This document shows, piece by piece, positions 7,643 to 13,485 of a stretch of DNA of 13,485 nt. The first letter of the stretch is position 1; every line of letters starts with the position of its first letter. Below the pieces are notes generated by a model, which did not search any database, had not been told where the DNA came from, and saw nothing but the letters and a program-made list of their open reading frames with translations. This stretch comes from an uncultured Caryophanales bacterium (GTDB lineage Bacteria; Bacillota_I; Bacilli_A; RFN20; CAG-826), in the NCBI GenBank assembly GCA_946410525.1, contig CAMKAQ010000006.1, forward strand, positions 1 to 13,485. Reading direction: 5' to 3'. A program made the position numbers and the translations under genes.

Positions 7643-7735
7643 ATGAAAAAGAACCGCTTCTTCGGTAAATACTACAAGTTCATCAGTGATGATTCTTCTT
7701 TTTCTTTTGCAGTTATCATAAGTACCGCTAACGAA
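7643..7735 (+). repeat. Direct repeat partner of 3558-3649
   Basis: The first 93 bases of the intact gene match the remnant at 3558 in the same orientation, with a 45-base identical core at 7658-7702. The two copies are about 4.1 kb apart and bracket the Nudix-like and KAP genes. Confidence 0.88.
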
Positions 7736-8440
7736 GGTGATATGCTTCAAGTCATAACCCCTCATAAAGCGTTCCTCATCAACAACACTAAATCTGTAGA
7801 GGTCAAAGGAAGCATAATCACCTTTGATATCAATCAAGATGATCTTGTGATTAAAGGGGAGTTAACTTTTGGAGAACTTCATCCTCTTAAGAAGAAGGTT
7901 ATGGGACCTTTCACATACCTACCAATGGAATGCAGGCATGAGATATATTCCATGTACCACGAATTAAAGGGAACTCTTCTGATTAATGGCAAAGAAGTAT
8001 CTTTCAACAAAGGCAGGGGATATATCGAAGGCGACAGTGGCACTAACTTCCCAAAGAAGTATGTTTGGTACAACAGTGTCACCGAAGATATAACCGCTAC
8101 ATTCGCTTTAGCGAGCATCCCTCTTTTCGGTTTCATCCATTTCACTGGAATTCTTTGCTTTATCAAAATAAAGGAAAAGGAATATTACCTTTGCACGTAT
8201 AACGGTGCGAAGCTAAAGAAGATTGATGAGGATGAAATCATCATCAAGAAAGGAAAATATTCCTTTGTCCTTAATATCAAGAATGAAGGAGGACATCTCC
8301 TTAAAGCGCCAGTCAAAGGAAATATGGAAAGGTACATAAAGGAAAACCTTAACGTACCAACCTCATTCAAACTCTTGAAAAAGGATGAGACTCTTATTGA
8401 AGTGAATGATCCCATATCATCGCTTGAATATATGTGGTGA
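7643..8440 (+). CDS. Tocopherol-cyclase-like family protein
   Basis: A 265-residue protein resembling the bacterial members of the tocopherol cyclase family (lipocalin-like beta fold). Diagnostic segments are GPFTYLPMECRHEIYSM (88-104), GRGYIEGDSGTNFPKKYVW (124-142), where the EGDSG-FPK-W pattern is characteristic, and FGFIHFTGILCFI (162-174). No signal peptide or clear TM helix is seen. Bacteria of this type are not expected to make tocopherol, so the substrate is unknown; a role in handling a lipid or other hydrophobic molecule is a guess from the fold. The gene has its own promoter and a terminator that begins at the base after its stop, so it is a single-gene unit. Codon use is like that of the polysaccharide genes. 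Its first 93 bases are repeated at 3558-3649. Confidence 0.8.
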   Translation: MKKNRFFGKYYKFISDDSSFSFAVIISTANEGDMLQVITPHKAFLINNTKSVEVKGSIITFDINQDDLVIKGELTFGELHPLKKKVMGPFTYLPMECRHEIYSMYHELKGTLLINGKEVSFNKGRGYIEGDSGTNFPKKYVWYNSVTEDITATFALASIPLFGFIHFTGILCFIKIKEKEYYLCTYNGAKLKKIDEDEIIIKKGKYSFVLNIKNEGGHLLKAPVKGNMERYIKENLNVPTSFKLLKKDETLIEVNDPISSLEYMW

Positions 8441-8470
8441 AAAACGCTCCGAACACCTGGAGCGTTTTTT
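8441..8470 (+). terminator. Rho-independent terminator after the tocopherol-cyclase-like gene
   Basis: A perfect 10-bp stem, AAAACGCTCC (8441-8450) with GGAGCGTTTT (8459-8468), encloses an 8-base loop and ends in a T run (8465-8470). It starts immediately after the TGA stop. The A run on the left could let it work in both directions. Confidence 0.93.
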
Positions 8471-8509
8471 CTTTAAGAAAAGGTATGGATTTTGCTTTTC
8501 GATTTTTTG

Positions 8510-8515
8510 TATAAT
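8510..8515 (+). promoter_or_regulatory. Consensus -10 box for the lipoprotein gene
   Basis: TATAAT lies 46 bases before the ATG at 8562, in a T-rich context with no clear -35. The expected leader of about 40 bases contains a small hairpin, GCGTT (8522-8526) with AACGC (8535-8539), and then a strong ribosome site. Confidence 0.6.
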
Positions 8516-8547
8516 GTGCCAGCGTTTCACTTTGAACGCATTTACGG

Positions 8548-8553
8548 AAGGAG
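8548..8553 (+). promoter_or_regulatory. Ribosome-binding site fixing the lipoprotein start
   Basis: AAGGAG ends 8 bases before the ATG at 8562. This rules out the longer frame open from 8406, which would run back through the promoter and the preceding terminator. Confidence 0.85.
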
Positions 8554-8561
8554 AACAAAGA

Positions 8562-9212
8562 ATGAAGAAGAAAGCATTAACCTTAATCGCACTCGCAACC
8601 CTTATGTGTGGATGTGCAAACAATAACGAGACCAAGAGCTCAGTGGAGAACATCCCAACCAAAGTGGACTGCATGGAAATCACGGTTTTCCGTAATGGCC
8701 GAGAATACGATTGGCATCGTCATGAGGCCAGTGAGTCTTTGGTGTGGGAATACGCGAACATCGATGACACAAAGATGATCTACCTCGATAGGCATTTCGC
8801 GTATCAGAACGAAGCAAGGACCGAAGAGTATGATTCGAAACTTTATATCACTGAACATGGCAAGTCTGAGGAGTACTTTTTCTCTGATTTCATTGGCTTC
8901 CTCAAATATGAGGTCAACTATTATATCGACATTGAGAAGAAGTTGCTCGACATTGAGACCAAGTGGTCTTTATATGACAAAGCGGACCCATTCCCAGTGA
9001 CGATTGGTATCCAGAAAGAAAGAAGAGATTCTGACAATGAGCTTGCTTTAGAATGCGCTAAAAAAGGCTATTACACCAATCTTGGTTTCGTAGATTCTTC
9101 GTTCGTCACATTAGACATTGATTATTTGGATGGATCTTTAGAGAGACACAAATACGTCACATACCCAGAGGATGTCACATTCGAGTACACTCCAAAGTGG
9201 TCCAACAAATAA
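8562..9212 (+). CDS. Small predicted lipoprotein, function unknown
   Basis: A 216-residue protein with a classic lipoprotein signal: MKKK, a hydrophobic core (ALTLIALATLM) and a lipobox ending CGC, where C18 is the likely lipidated cysteine (C16 is a second cysteine just before). An ANNNETKSS linker follows, as is usual for exported lipoproteins. The mature part is acidic and aromatic-rich, with regularly spaced short strands (KLYITEHGKSEEYFF, for example), and looks like a small beta-rich extracytoplasmic domain. No family is recognised. It has its own promoter, a strong ribosome site and its own terminator, so it is monocistronic. Codon use resembles the resident genes. The start at 8562 is chosen from the AAGGAG at 8548-8553 and the signal peptide. 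Confidence 0.85.
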   Translation: MKKKALTLIALATLMCGCANNNETKSSVENIPTKVDCMEITVFRNGREYDWHRHEASESLVWEYANIDDTKMIYLDRHFAYQNEARTEEYDSKLYITEHGKSEEYFFSDFIGFLKYEVNYYIDIEKKLLDIETKWSLYDKADPFPVTIGIQKERRDSDNELALECAKKGYYTNLGFVDSSFVTLDIDYLDGSLERHKYVTYPEDVTFEYTPKWSNK

Positions 9213-9225
9213 CTTCAAAAAACTG

Positions 9226-9302
9226 AGAAGCCCATGCAACGAAAGGTACCCCAAATCCTAGATATTAGGAAAGGGGTATTTTCAAAACGAGCTTCTTTTT
9301 TT
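9226..9302 (+). terminator. Nested-stem terminator after the lipoprotein gene
   Basis: The outer stem AGAAGC (9226-9231) pairs with GCTTCT (9291-9296) and runs into a T tract ending at 9302. Inside is a second long hairpin: GAAA (9241-9244) with TTTC (9280-9283), TACCCC (9247-9252) with GGGGTA (9273-9278), and TCCTA (9256-9260) with TAGGA (9266-9270) around a GATAT loop. The outer stem alone could terminate. The large inner hairpin is unusual for a plain terminator. Confidence 0.7.
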
Positions 9303-9508
9303 GTTCTTCAACCCCAAAAATGATGCTTAAAAACAGTTTTACATTGGCTTATCCAAGGAAGTCCTTCTGGAGTATTTACTTAGCACTGTGATTTTTGCTA
9401 AAATTCGTACGTTGTGTATTTAATGACGCCTGTTTCTCGAGTTTTGTTTTACAAACATAGCTAGACAGGAATTAACGGATCCTTGCCACAACAATAGTCT
9501 TTTAAACC
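9303..9508. other. Intergenic region before the four-TM protein
   Basis: No gene is supported. The longest plus-strand frame from an ATG (9319 or 9322) gives only a 20-odd-residue peptide without a ribosome site. The final 40 bases hold the putative promoter of the next gene. Confidence 0.5.
9472..9500 (+). promoter_or_regulatory. Possible promoter of the four-TM protein gene
   Basis: TTAACG (9472-9477) and TAGTCT (9495-9500) are 17 bases apart. The -10 ends 8 bases before the ATG at 9509, with no ribosome site between, matching the leaderless layout seen at other genes here. Both hexamers are only partial matches. Confidence 0.3.
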
Positions 9509-11764
9509 ATGAATAATGCAGCGAAACCAAAAGAACAACACATAGGCGTATGGATTGCTCTTGCGTCGCTTTTAGTATCAATTATTCTTTGCTCCCTTGC
9601 ATACGTTTTCAGAGAATGCTGTTTTCTAAAACTCTTTTTGAAATATGCCCCTGAGAAAGAAACGGTTCTTGGCATAGTGACCGCAATCAACATATGCGTT
9701 GCAACCACGCTTACTCTCTCGCTTACCATTGAGGGCGACAAGGATTCTTTTTATTTTGGGATATCGCCGAAGACGTTAAATACTTATGTTGGAAACAGAA
9801 TTTCTTTATCTAGCAGCTACATTGCGCTAGTTGGTTCTTTCATCGTCTCTCTTTGCTTGTTAAAGGGTGGTTTAGGACTACTTTTCTATGCTTTTTCAAT
9901 CTCATCGTTATTGTATTTTTTGGTAGCTATTCTATCTGGATTGCCTGTTTTAAAAGGGAAGAGTAAAACGGTTTTTTCACGAATGGGAAAAGATCTCGAG
10001 AATATAAATCTAAGCCGCCTTGAAAAAGAGCCGACTGGCGCCGCTCTTGACGCCCTTTTCCGAAAAGGGATCTCAGTAGAGGAAATATATTCTAATATTC
10101 GTGGGAAAAACAAAAACTTTTCCGAGAAAGAGCTCAAAGATCTAAAAGACGTACTCCTACGCTATTTATACCGTTATCTTTTAAATGGTCAGCCAAATGA
10201 ACAGTCTCTTTCCAAACTTTGGGGTGCGTTTAAAGAGCACCTATTATTACTTGCTTCAAGAGAGGATGCTTCCTTTTATTGCGAGGTTTCTATTGACTTC
10301 TTTGAATGCCTTCTACTCATGTATAAAAAAGATTTTTTGCGAAAAGAGATTTTCCGTGAGTTATATAGATTGTCTTTCTCCGAGCATGACAAAATAAAAG
10401 TTGAACAAAACCGTGAGTTAGTAGACGATCTTTTTGTATGGTTTATTAGTTATTCTCTGCAAAATAATGATTTGACTTTCTTCGCTTTATTAAAAGAAAA
10501 GATATCTCTCGATGATCTTGGAAATGTTTCTTCCAAAGGCGGCCGCTCGTATTTCATGCTAATTAGTTTTCTTTTCTTCTGCTATTGTAGAGATGGGAAA
10601 GTTTCAGCCGCTTTTAAAAACGAGATAGCCGCTTTCGTCGGAAAAAAAGAAGACAAAGTTCGATATCAAGACTATTCTTGGAACACAATTTTTAACACAA
10701 TCATTTTTAAGCAATTTGATTTCGATAGGAATAAGCTTTTTTCAGAAATAGAACAATATGACGGATTGTTTGAGTATACGATTTATGGGAGGGGTTACAC
10801 ACCAATCGTTACGATCGAACATTTTTGTGACTGGTATTGGTTTTTCTTGCTTGTTTCAGGAAAGGCAAAGAATCTCGATAGTTTCATTAATAAAAGCAAC
10901 AAAGAAGAAGTTGCTTATTTTGAACGTTTTTACTCCAGAGTTAAGAATGGTAAAACTGACCTGTACAAAAAAATCTTCAGCTTTTATCGATGTGAGGACT
11001 ACTCTCCTTTTTATTTGAACTTCGAAGATGATATAGCAAAAGAAATTGAAGAATTCTACTTGAACGATAAAACTCAAAAACTGAATGATGAGATCGTAAG
11101 TGGCGAAAAAGACTCTGAAGAAATTGTGAAGAAATGCGATGAAACAGTTTCAAAAGAGATAAAAAAATATTGCATTGGAGAACGGCGCAAGAACGTTAGC
11201 AGACATACATTTAGCTTCTTTGCGATTTATGATAAACAATTTGATCCCGATAAGAATATGATTGCTATCTCCTATAACGCCTCAAACTATGTTGCTCGGC
11301 ATTTTCTCGCATCTTTAAAAATTGTCAACTGCCCTTCGGAAGATGCTTTTGTTAAAACGGTAGAAGCTTTCACAAAACGGAAACAAAAAATTTGGATAAA
11401 TAGTAAGTTTAGAAATTATTGTGTCCATGGCCGTTTTTCAGAAAGGTTGATGACAATTGTCCAGCGAAGCACCATCATCGATAATGATCTTTTCTACTAT
11501 CCTGCCTGCTTTACAACTAAATTGCCTTATATTGGGAACATAGTCACTAAAACGTCTATAGAAGGTTTTTCCGATGAAGAGCTGTTGAAAGAGATGAGAA
11601 TAAGAGACAGCGGAAATGGCTACTACGTTTTTAAAGACATTAAGCTTAATGAGGCTGATTTCCGAGATTTTTTCAAACGCACATATGTTAAATTAAGAAT
11701 CACCGTTTCTTATGATATTGACCCATCTCCAAAGGGTGGACTTATTCTTAACCCGCAAGAATAG
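9509..11764 (+). CDS. Large four-TM membrane protein of unknown function
   Basis: A 751-residue protein that I do not recognise. Four hydrophobic helices are concentrated at the N-terminus (about residues 12-34, 52-74, 101-119 and 121-144). A cytoplasmic-looking region of about 600 residues follows, rich in Lys, Glu, Phe and Tyr and apparently mostly helical. No Walker, nuclease, TIR, protease or metal-binding motif could be found by eye. The stretch at 515-570 is strongly charged (EEIVKKCDETVSKEIKKY, for example) and may be coiled. The gene is AT-rich (one sampled line about 32% GC) and uses many TTT, AAA and TTA codons, unlike the lipoprotein before it and the kinase after it, so it looks acquired. 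It stands alone, with no clear terminator after it. The build, an N-terminal membrane anchor plus a long helical cytoplasmic body, is seen in some defence effectors, but that is only an analogy. Confidence 0.75.
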   Translation: MNNAAKPKEQHIGVWIALASLLVSIILCSLAYVFRECCFLKLFLKYAPEKETVLGIVTAINICVATTLTLSLTIEGDKDSFYFGISPKTLNTYVGNRISLSSSYIALVGSFIVSLCLLKGGLGLLFYAFSISSLLYFLVAILSGLPVLKGKSKTVFSRMGKDLENINLSRLEKEPTGAALDALFRKGISVEEIYSNIRGKNKNFSEKELKDLKDVLLRYLYRYLLNGQPNEQSLSKLWGAFKEHLLLLASREDASFYCEVSIDFFECLLLMYKKDFLRKEIFRELYRLSFSEHDKIKVEQNRELVDDLFVWFISYSLQNNDLTFFALLKEKISLDDLGNVSSKGGRSYFMLISFLFFCYCRDGKVSAAFKNEIAAFVGKKEDKVRYQDYSWNTIFNTIIFKQFDFDRNKLFSEIEQYDGLFEYTIYGRGYTPIVTIEHFCDWYWFFLLVSGKAKNLDSFINKSNKEEVAYFERFYSRVKNGKTDLYKKIFSFYRCEDYSPFYLNFEDDIAKEIEEFYLNDKTQKLNDEIVSGEKDSEEIVKKCDETVSKEIKKYCIGERRKNVSRHTFSFFAIYDKQFDPDKNMIAISYNASNYVARHFLASLKIVNCPSEDAFVKTVEAFTKRKQKIWINSKFRNYCVHGRFSERLMTIVQRSTIIDNDLFYYPACFTTKLPYIGNIVTKTSIEGFSDEELLKEMRIRDSGNGYYVFKDIKLNEADFRDFFKRTYVKLRITVSYDIDPSPKGGLILNPQE

Positions 11765-11802
11765 TCAGTGGTGGGCCTTTGCCGGGAAAGCTATCTTGCT
11801 TT

Positions 11803-11839
11803 GTTGAAAACTTGTGAACGAGCTAATCATATTTTCAAC
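11803..11839. repeat. Inverted repeat between the four-TM gene and the kinase operon
   Basis: GTTGAAAA (11803-11810) and TTTTCAAC (11832-11839) are perfect 8-base arms, 21 bases apart. There is no T run after the second arm, so a terminator role is doubtful. Confidence 0.4.
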
Positions 11840-11882
11840 TTCAAAATGCTACATTCGCACAACAAACTATGTCCCTATTCTC

Positions 11883-11900
11883 TTAATTAGGTATAATTAA
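11883..11900 (+). promoter_or_regulatory. -10 box within an inverted repeat: kinase operon promoter and possible operator
   Basis: TATAAT (11892-11897) is embedded in TTAATTA-GGTA-TAATTAA, a perfect 7+7 inverted repeat with a 4-base centre (11883-11900). A protein bound here would occlude the -10. No consensus -35 is visible upstream, which would fit an activated promoter. A second AT-rich -10-like stretch lies at about 11932-11942. Confidence 0.5.
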
Positions 11901-11908
11901 GGAGATTC

Positions 11909-11922
11909 AGCGGGTATCCGCT
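11909..11922 (+). promoter_or_regulatory. Small hairpin in the leader of the kinase gene
   Basis: AGCGG (11909-11913) pairs with CCGCT (11918-11922) around a GTAT loop, soon after the expected transcription start. It may stabilise the 5' end or be a control element. The ribosome site AAAGGA (11943-11948) follows, 11 bases before the ATG. Confidence 0.4.
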
Positions 11923-11959
11923 AAAGAAACTTTTATATAAATAAAGGACTATTAACTCT

Positions 11960-13408
11960 ATGGAACAGGAAACACTCGTTAGAGAAGAAAAAGGATTTAC
12001 TTTCGCCGATTTCTGGTATGTCATCAGAAAGTTTTGGCTTCTAATCGTCATTGTTACCTTAGGCACTACAGCAATAGGCGCTATATTCACATTCGGTATT
12101 GCCAAACCAGACTATAAATCAACATCCAACGTCATCGTCGCTGTTGAAGCCCAATCCCAAGGTGGAACTGAGACGATCGACTACAACAACTCCTTAAGGG
12201 TTGTTAACACCATCGGCGATCTTGTCGATGATGATGTCGTTCTTGAACCTGTTGCCGCGGCATATAACATCGAGAAGTCCGTTCTTCTCAAAGGCCTCAA
12301 GGTCAGTGTTTCCTCAACTTCCTTCATGATCACCGTCAGCTTCATTGACGAGAACAAGAACAACGCTCAAGAGTATTGTGACGCCATCGTTGAGAGTCTT
12401 ATCGAAGTCTCTGAGAACAACCCAGCCATCCAGAAATTAAAGGTCACCCTTTCCAAAACCAACCCAGCTTCCAAAGCCGTATACAATTCCCCAAATAAGA
12501 CCTTATACATGGCCATCTCCTTTGCCGCAGGTCTTGTCGCAGGCGTTGTTGCCGCTTTCGTGGTGGAAGTCATCGCTAACAAGTTCTCCTCAAAGAGCGA
12601 TGTCGAAGACAACTTCCCAGACATTGCCGTCATCGGTAAGTTCTACGAGAACAAAGAACTTGATCAAAGAAACAAGAAATCCCATAGAAGAAGAGCAGGC
12701 AAGCTCGTTGGCAATACAGTGAGAGAGCTTGAACCATACAACACTCTCCTTTCCAATATCTATTACTCCAACCCAGAGAAACCATATAAGGCTGTTCTCA
12801 TTACTTCCAATGAGACCCAAGACCTCAAGACCACAACGATCGCTAACCTTGCTTACTGTGCGGTTGTTAATGGCAAGAAAGCTGTCCTCATTGACTTTGA
12901 CGTCAGAAAACCAACCGTCTATAGAACCTTCAGAGTCGAGAAAGAAATCGGTCTTATCGATTACATCGGTGGTACTGCCAAAGAAGAGGAAATCATCAAA
13001 CACAGTGAATCCGGCGTCGATGTCATCACCCCAGGTCTCAATGTCGTTAACCCAGCTATCCTCACTCAGTCTGAGAAAGTCGCTTCTCTCATCAAGAGCC
13101 TCAAAGAGAAATACGACTACATCTTCGTTGATACTCCTCCAGTGAGTGTCTGTAACGACGCCCTTGTTCTTAGCAAGGTCGTTGATGGAGTCGTCTTCAA
13201 CATCGCTCTCACCCAGACCAAGAAAGTCGCTGCGAGAGAATCCATCCAGGCCCTTAAGCAATACGGTGCCAACATCATCGGCATCAACCTTACCAAGTAC
13301 CCTCTCCACGCTAAGAACGAGAATTACTATTCCCATTATTACAGCGAATACTACAACCAAGAGACTGAGGTTCCTGCTCCAGCAGCTGCTTCTGAGGAAA
13401 AGAAGTAA
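11960..13408 (+). CDS. Fused Wzz chain-length regulator / BY-type tyrosine kinase with degenerate P-loop
   Basis: A 482-residue membrane protein that would control length and export of a surface polysaccharide. The Wzz part has TM1 (about residues 25-47), an external domain, the family's Pro-rich lead-in YNSPNK (175-180) and TM2 (about 183-205). The cytoplasmic part is a bacterial tyrosine kinase: Walker A' VLIDFDVRKP (309-318), Walker B YIFVDTPP (387-394), and a C-terminal tyrosine cluster (Y456, 457, 460, 461, 464, 465), the usual autophosphorylation tail. The Walker A is odd: where relatives have PGEGKST, this protein reads TQDLKTT (285-291). Both glycines are lost and only the lysine (K290) and hydroxyl residues remain, so nucleotide binding may be weak or altered. 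In most Firmicutes the Wzz and kinase parts are separate proteins; here they are fused. The phosphatase gene follows after 7 bases, forming the usual pair. Base composition and codon use match the resident genes. Confidence 0.9.
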   Translation: MEQETLVREEKGFTFADFWYVIRKFWLLIVIVTLGTTAIGAIFTFGIAKPDYKSTSNVIVAVEAQSQGGTETIDYNNSLRVVNTIGDLVDDDVVLEPVAAAYNIEKSVLLKGLKVSVSSTSFMITVSFIDENKNNAQEYCDAIVESLIEVSENNPAIQKLKVTLSKTNPASKAVYNSPNKTLYMAISFAAGLVAGVVAAFVVEVIANKFSSKSDVEDNFPDIAVIGKFYENKELDQRNKKSHRRRAGKLVGNTVRELEPYNTLLSNIYYSNPEKPYKAVLITSNETQDLKTTTIANLAYCAVVNGKKAVLIDFDVRKPTVYRTFRVEKEIGLIDYIGGTAKEEEIIKHSESGVDVITPGLNVVNPAILTQSEKVASLIKSLKEKYDYIFVDTPPVSVCNDALVLSKVVDGVVFNIALTQTKKVAARESIQALKQYGANIIGINLTKYPLHAKNENYYSHYYSEYYNQETEVPAPAAASEEKK

Positions 13409-13415
13409 TCATTAA

Positions 13416-13485
13416 ATGATCGATATCCATTCCCATATCCTTTATGGCGTCGATGATGGCTCAAAAGACCTCGACATGTCTTTGG
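13416..13485 (+). CDS. PHP-type tyrosine-protein phosphatase (CpsB/YwqE family), 3' partial
   Basis: Only the first 23 codons are in the window, and the frame runs off the right edge. They read MIDIHSHILYGVDDGSKDLD, which closely matches the start of CpsB/CapC/YwqE manganese-dependent phosphatases. H5 and H7 are the first metal ligands of the PHP fold. These enzymes dephosphorylate the tyrosine tail of the partner kinase, the gene just upstream (7 bases away, same operon). The start codon is clear, although the ribosome site is weak (GAGGAAAAG about 15 bases upstream, inside the kinase gene). Confidence 0.88.
   Translation, partial: MIDIHSHILYGVDDGSKDLDMSL

Noticed and set aside
8406..8561. 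Longer start for the lipoprotein gene at 8406
   Set aside because: The extension would overlap the preceding gene's end, the terminator and the promoter. A strong ribosome site and signal peptide mark 8562.
12590..13360. Minus-strand 256-codon frame opposite the kinase gene
   Set aside because: It is long only because the plus-strand gene's codon use avoids stops on the other strand. The kinase motifs on the plus strand are unambiguous, and the antisense product is low-complexity Val/Asp-rich.

Overview
The window looks like a chromosomal piece of a low-GC Gram-positive bacterium (Bacillota, probably class Bacilli). The evidence is a CapF-type sugar enzyme, a Wzz/tyrosine-kinase plus PHP-phosphatase pair, a bacterial tocopherol-cyclase-like protein and an AT-rich composition. 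Tryptophan is encoded by TGG and TGA is used as a stop, so this is the standard code, not the Mycoplasma one. A gut-associated Bacilli lineage is possible but cannot be established from sequence alone. No tRNA, rRNA, transposase, integrase or CRISPR array was seen.

Layout. Positions 1-2159 are the end of a surface-polysaccharide operon: capG (5' end cut off by the window) and capF, the last two steps to UDP-N-acetyl-L-fucosamine. Positions 2174-11764 are a mixed accessory stretch. In order it holds a ComEC-like metallo-beta-lactamase-fold protein, a truncated copy of a tocopherol-cyclase-like gene, a two-TM protein with a degenerate Nudix-like domain, a KAP-type P-loop NTPase, the intact tocopherol-cyclase-like gene, a small lipoprotein, and a 751-residue four-TM protein of unknown function. 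Positions 11960-13485 start a second polysaccharide operon: a fused Wzz/tyrosine-kinase, then the first 23 codons of its PHP-type phosphatase.

How it fits together. The two ends are polysaccharide precursor synthesis and chain-length/export control. The middle is a mosaic. The MBL protein, the KAP NTPase and the four-TM protein are visibly more AT-rich (hand counts of single 60-base lines gave about 32-35% GC). The Nudix-like, tocopherol-cyclase-like and kinase genes gave about 42-47%. This suggests that three genes were acquired separately and sit between resident genes. A role in phage defence or stress response is conceivable, especially for the KAP NTPase, but is inference only.

The most notable points are the loss of the P-loop glycines in the tyrosine kinase, the 93-bp duplicated gene start that brackets the Nudix-like/KAP segment, a recurring arrangement in which the -10 box lies only 6-8 bases before the start codon (leaderless mRNA), and the three AT-rich genes without mobile-element hallmarks.
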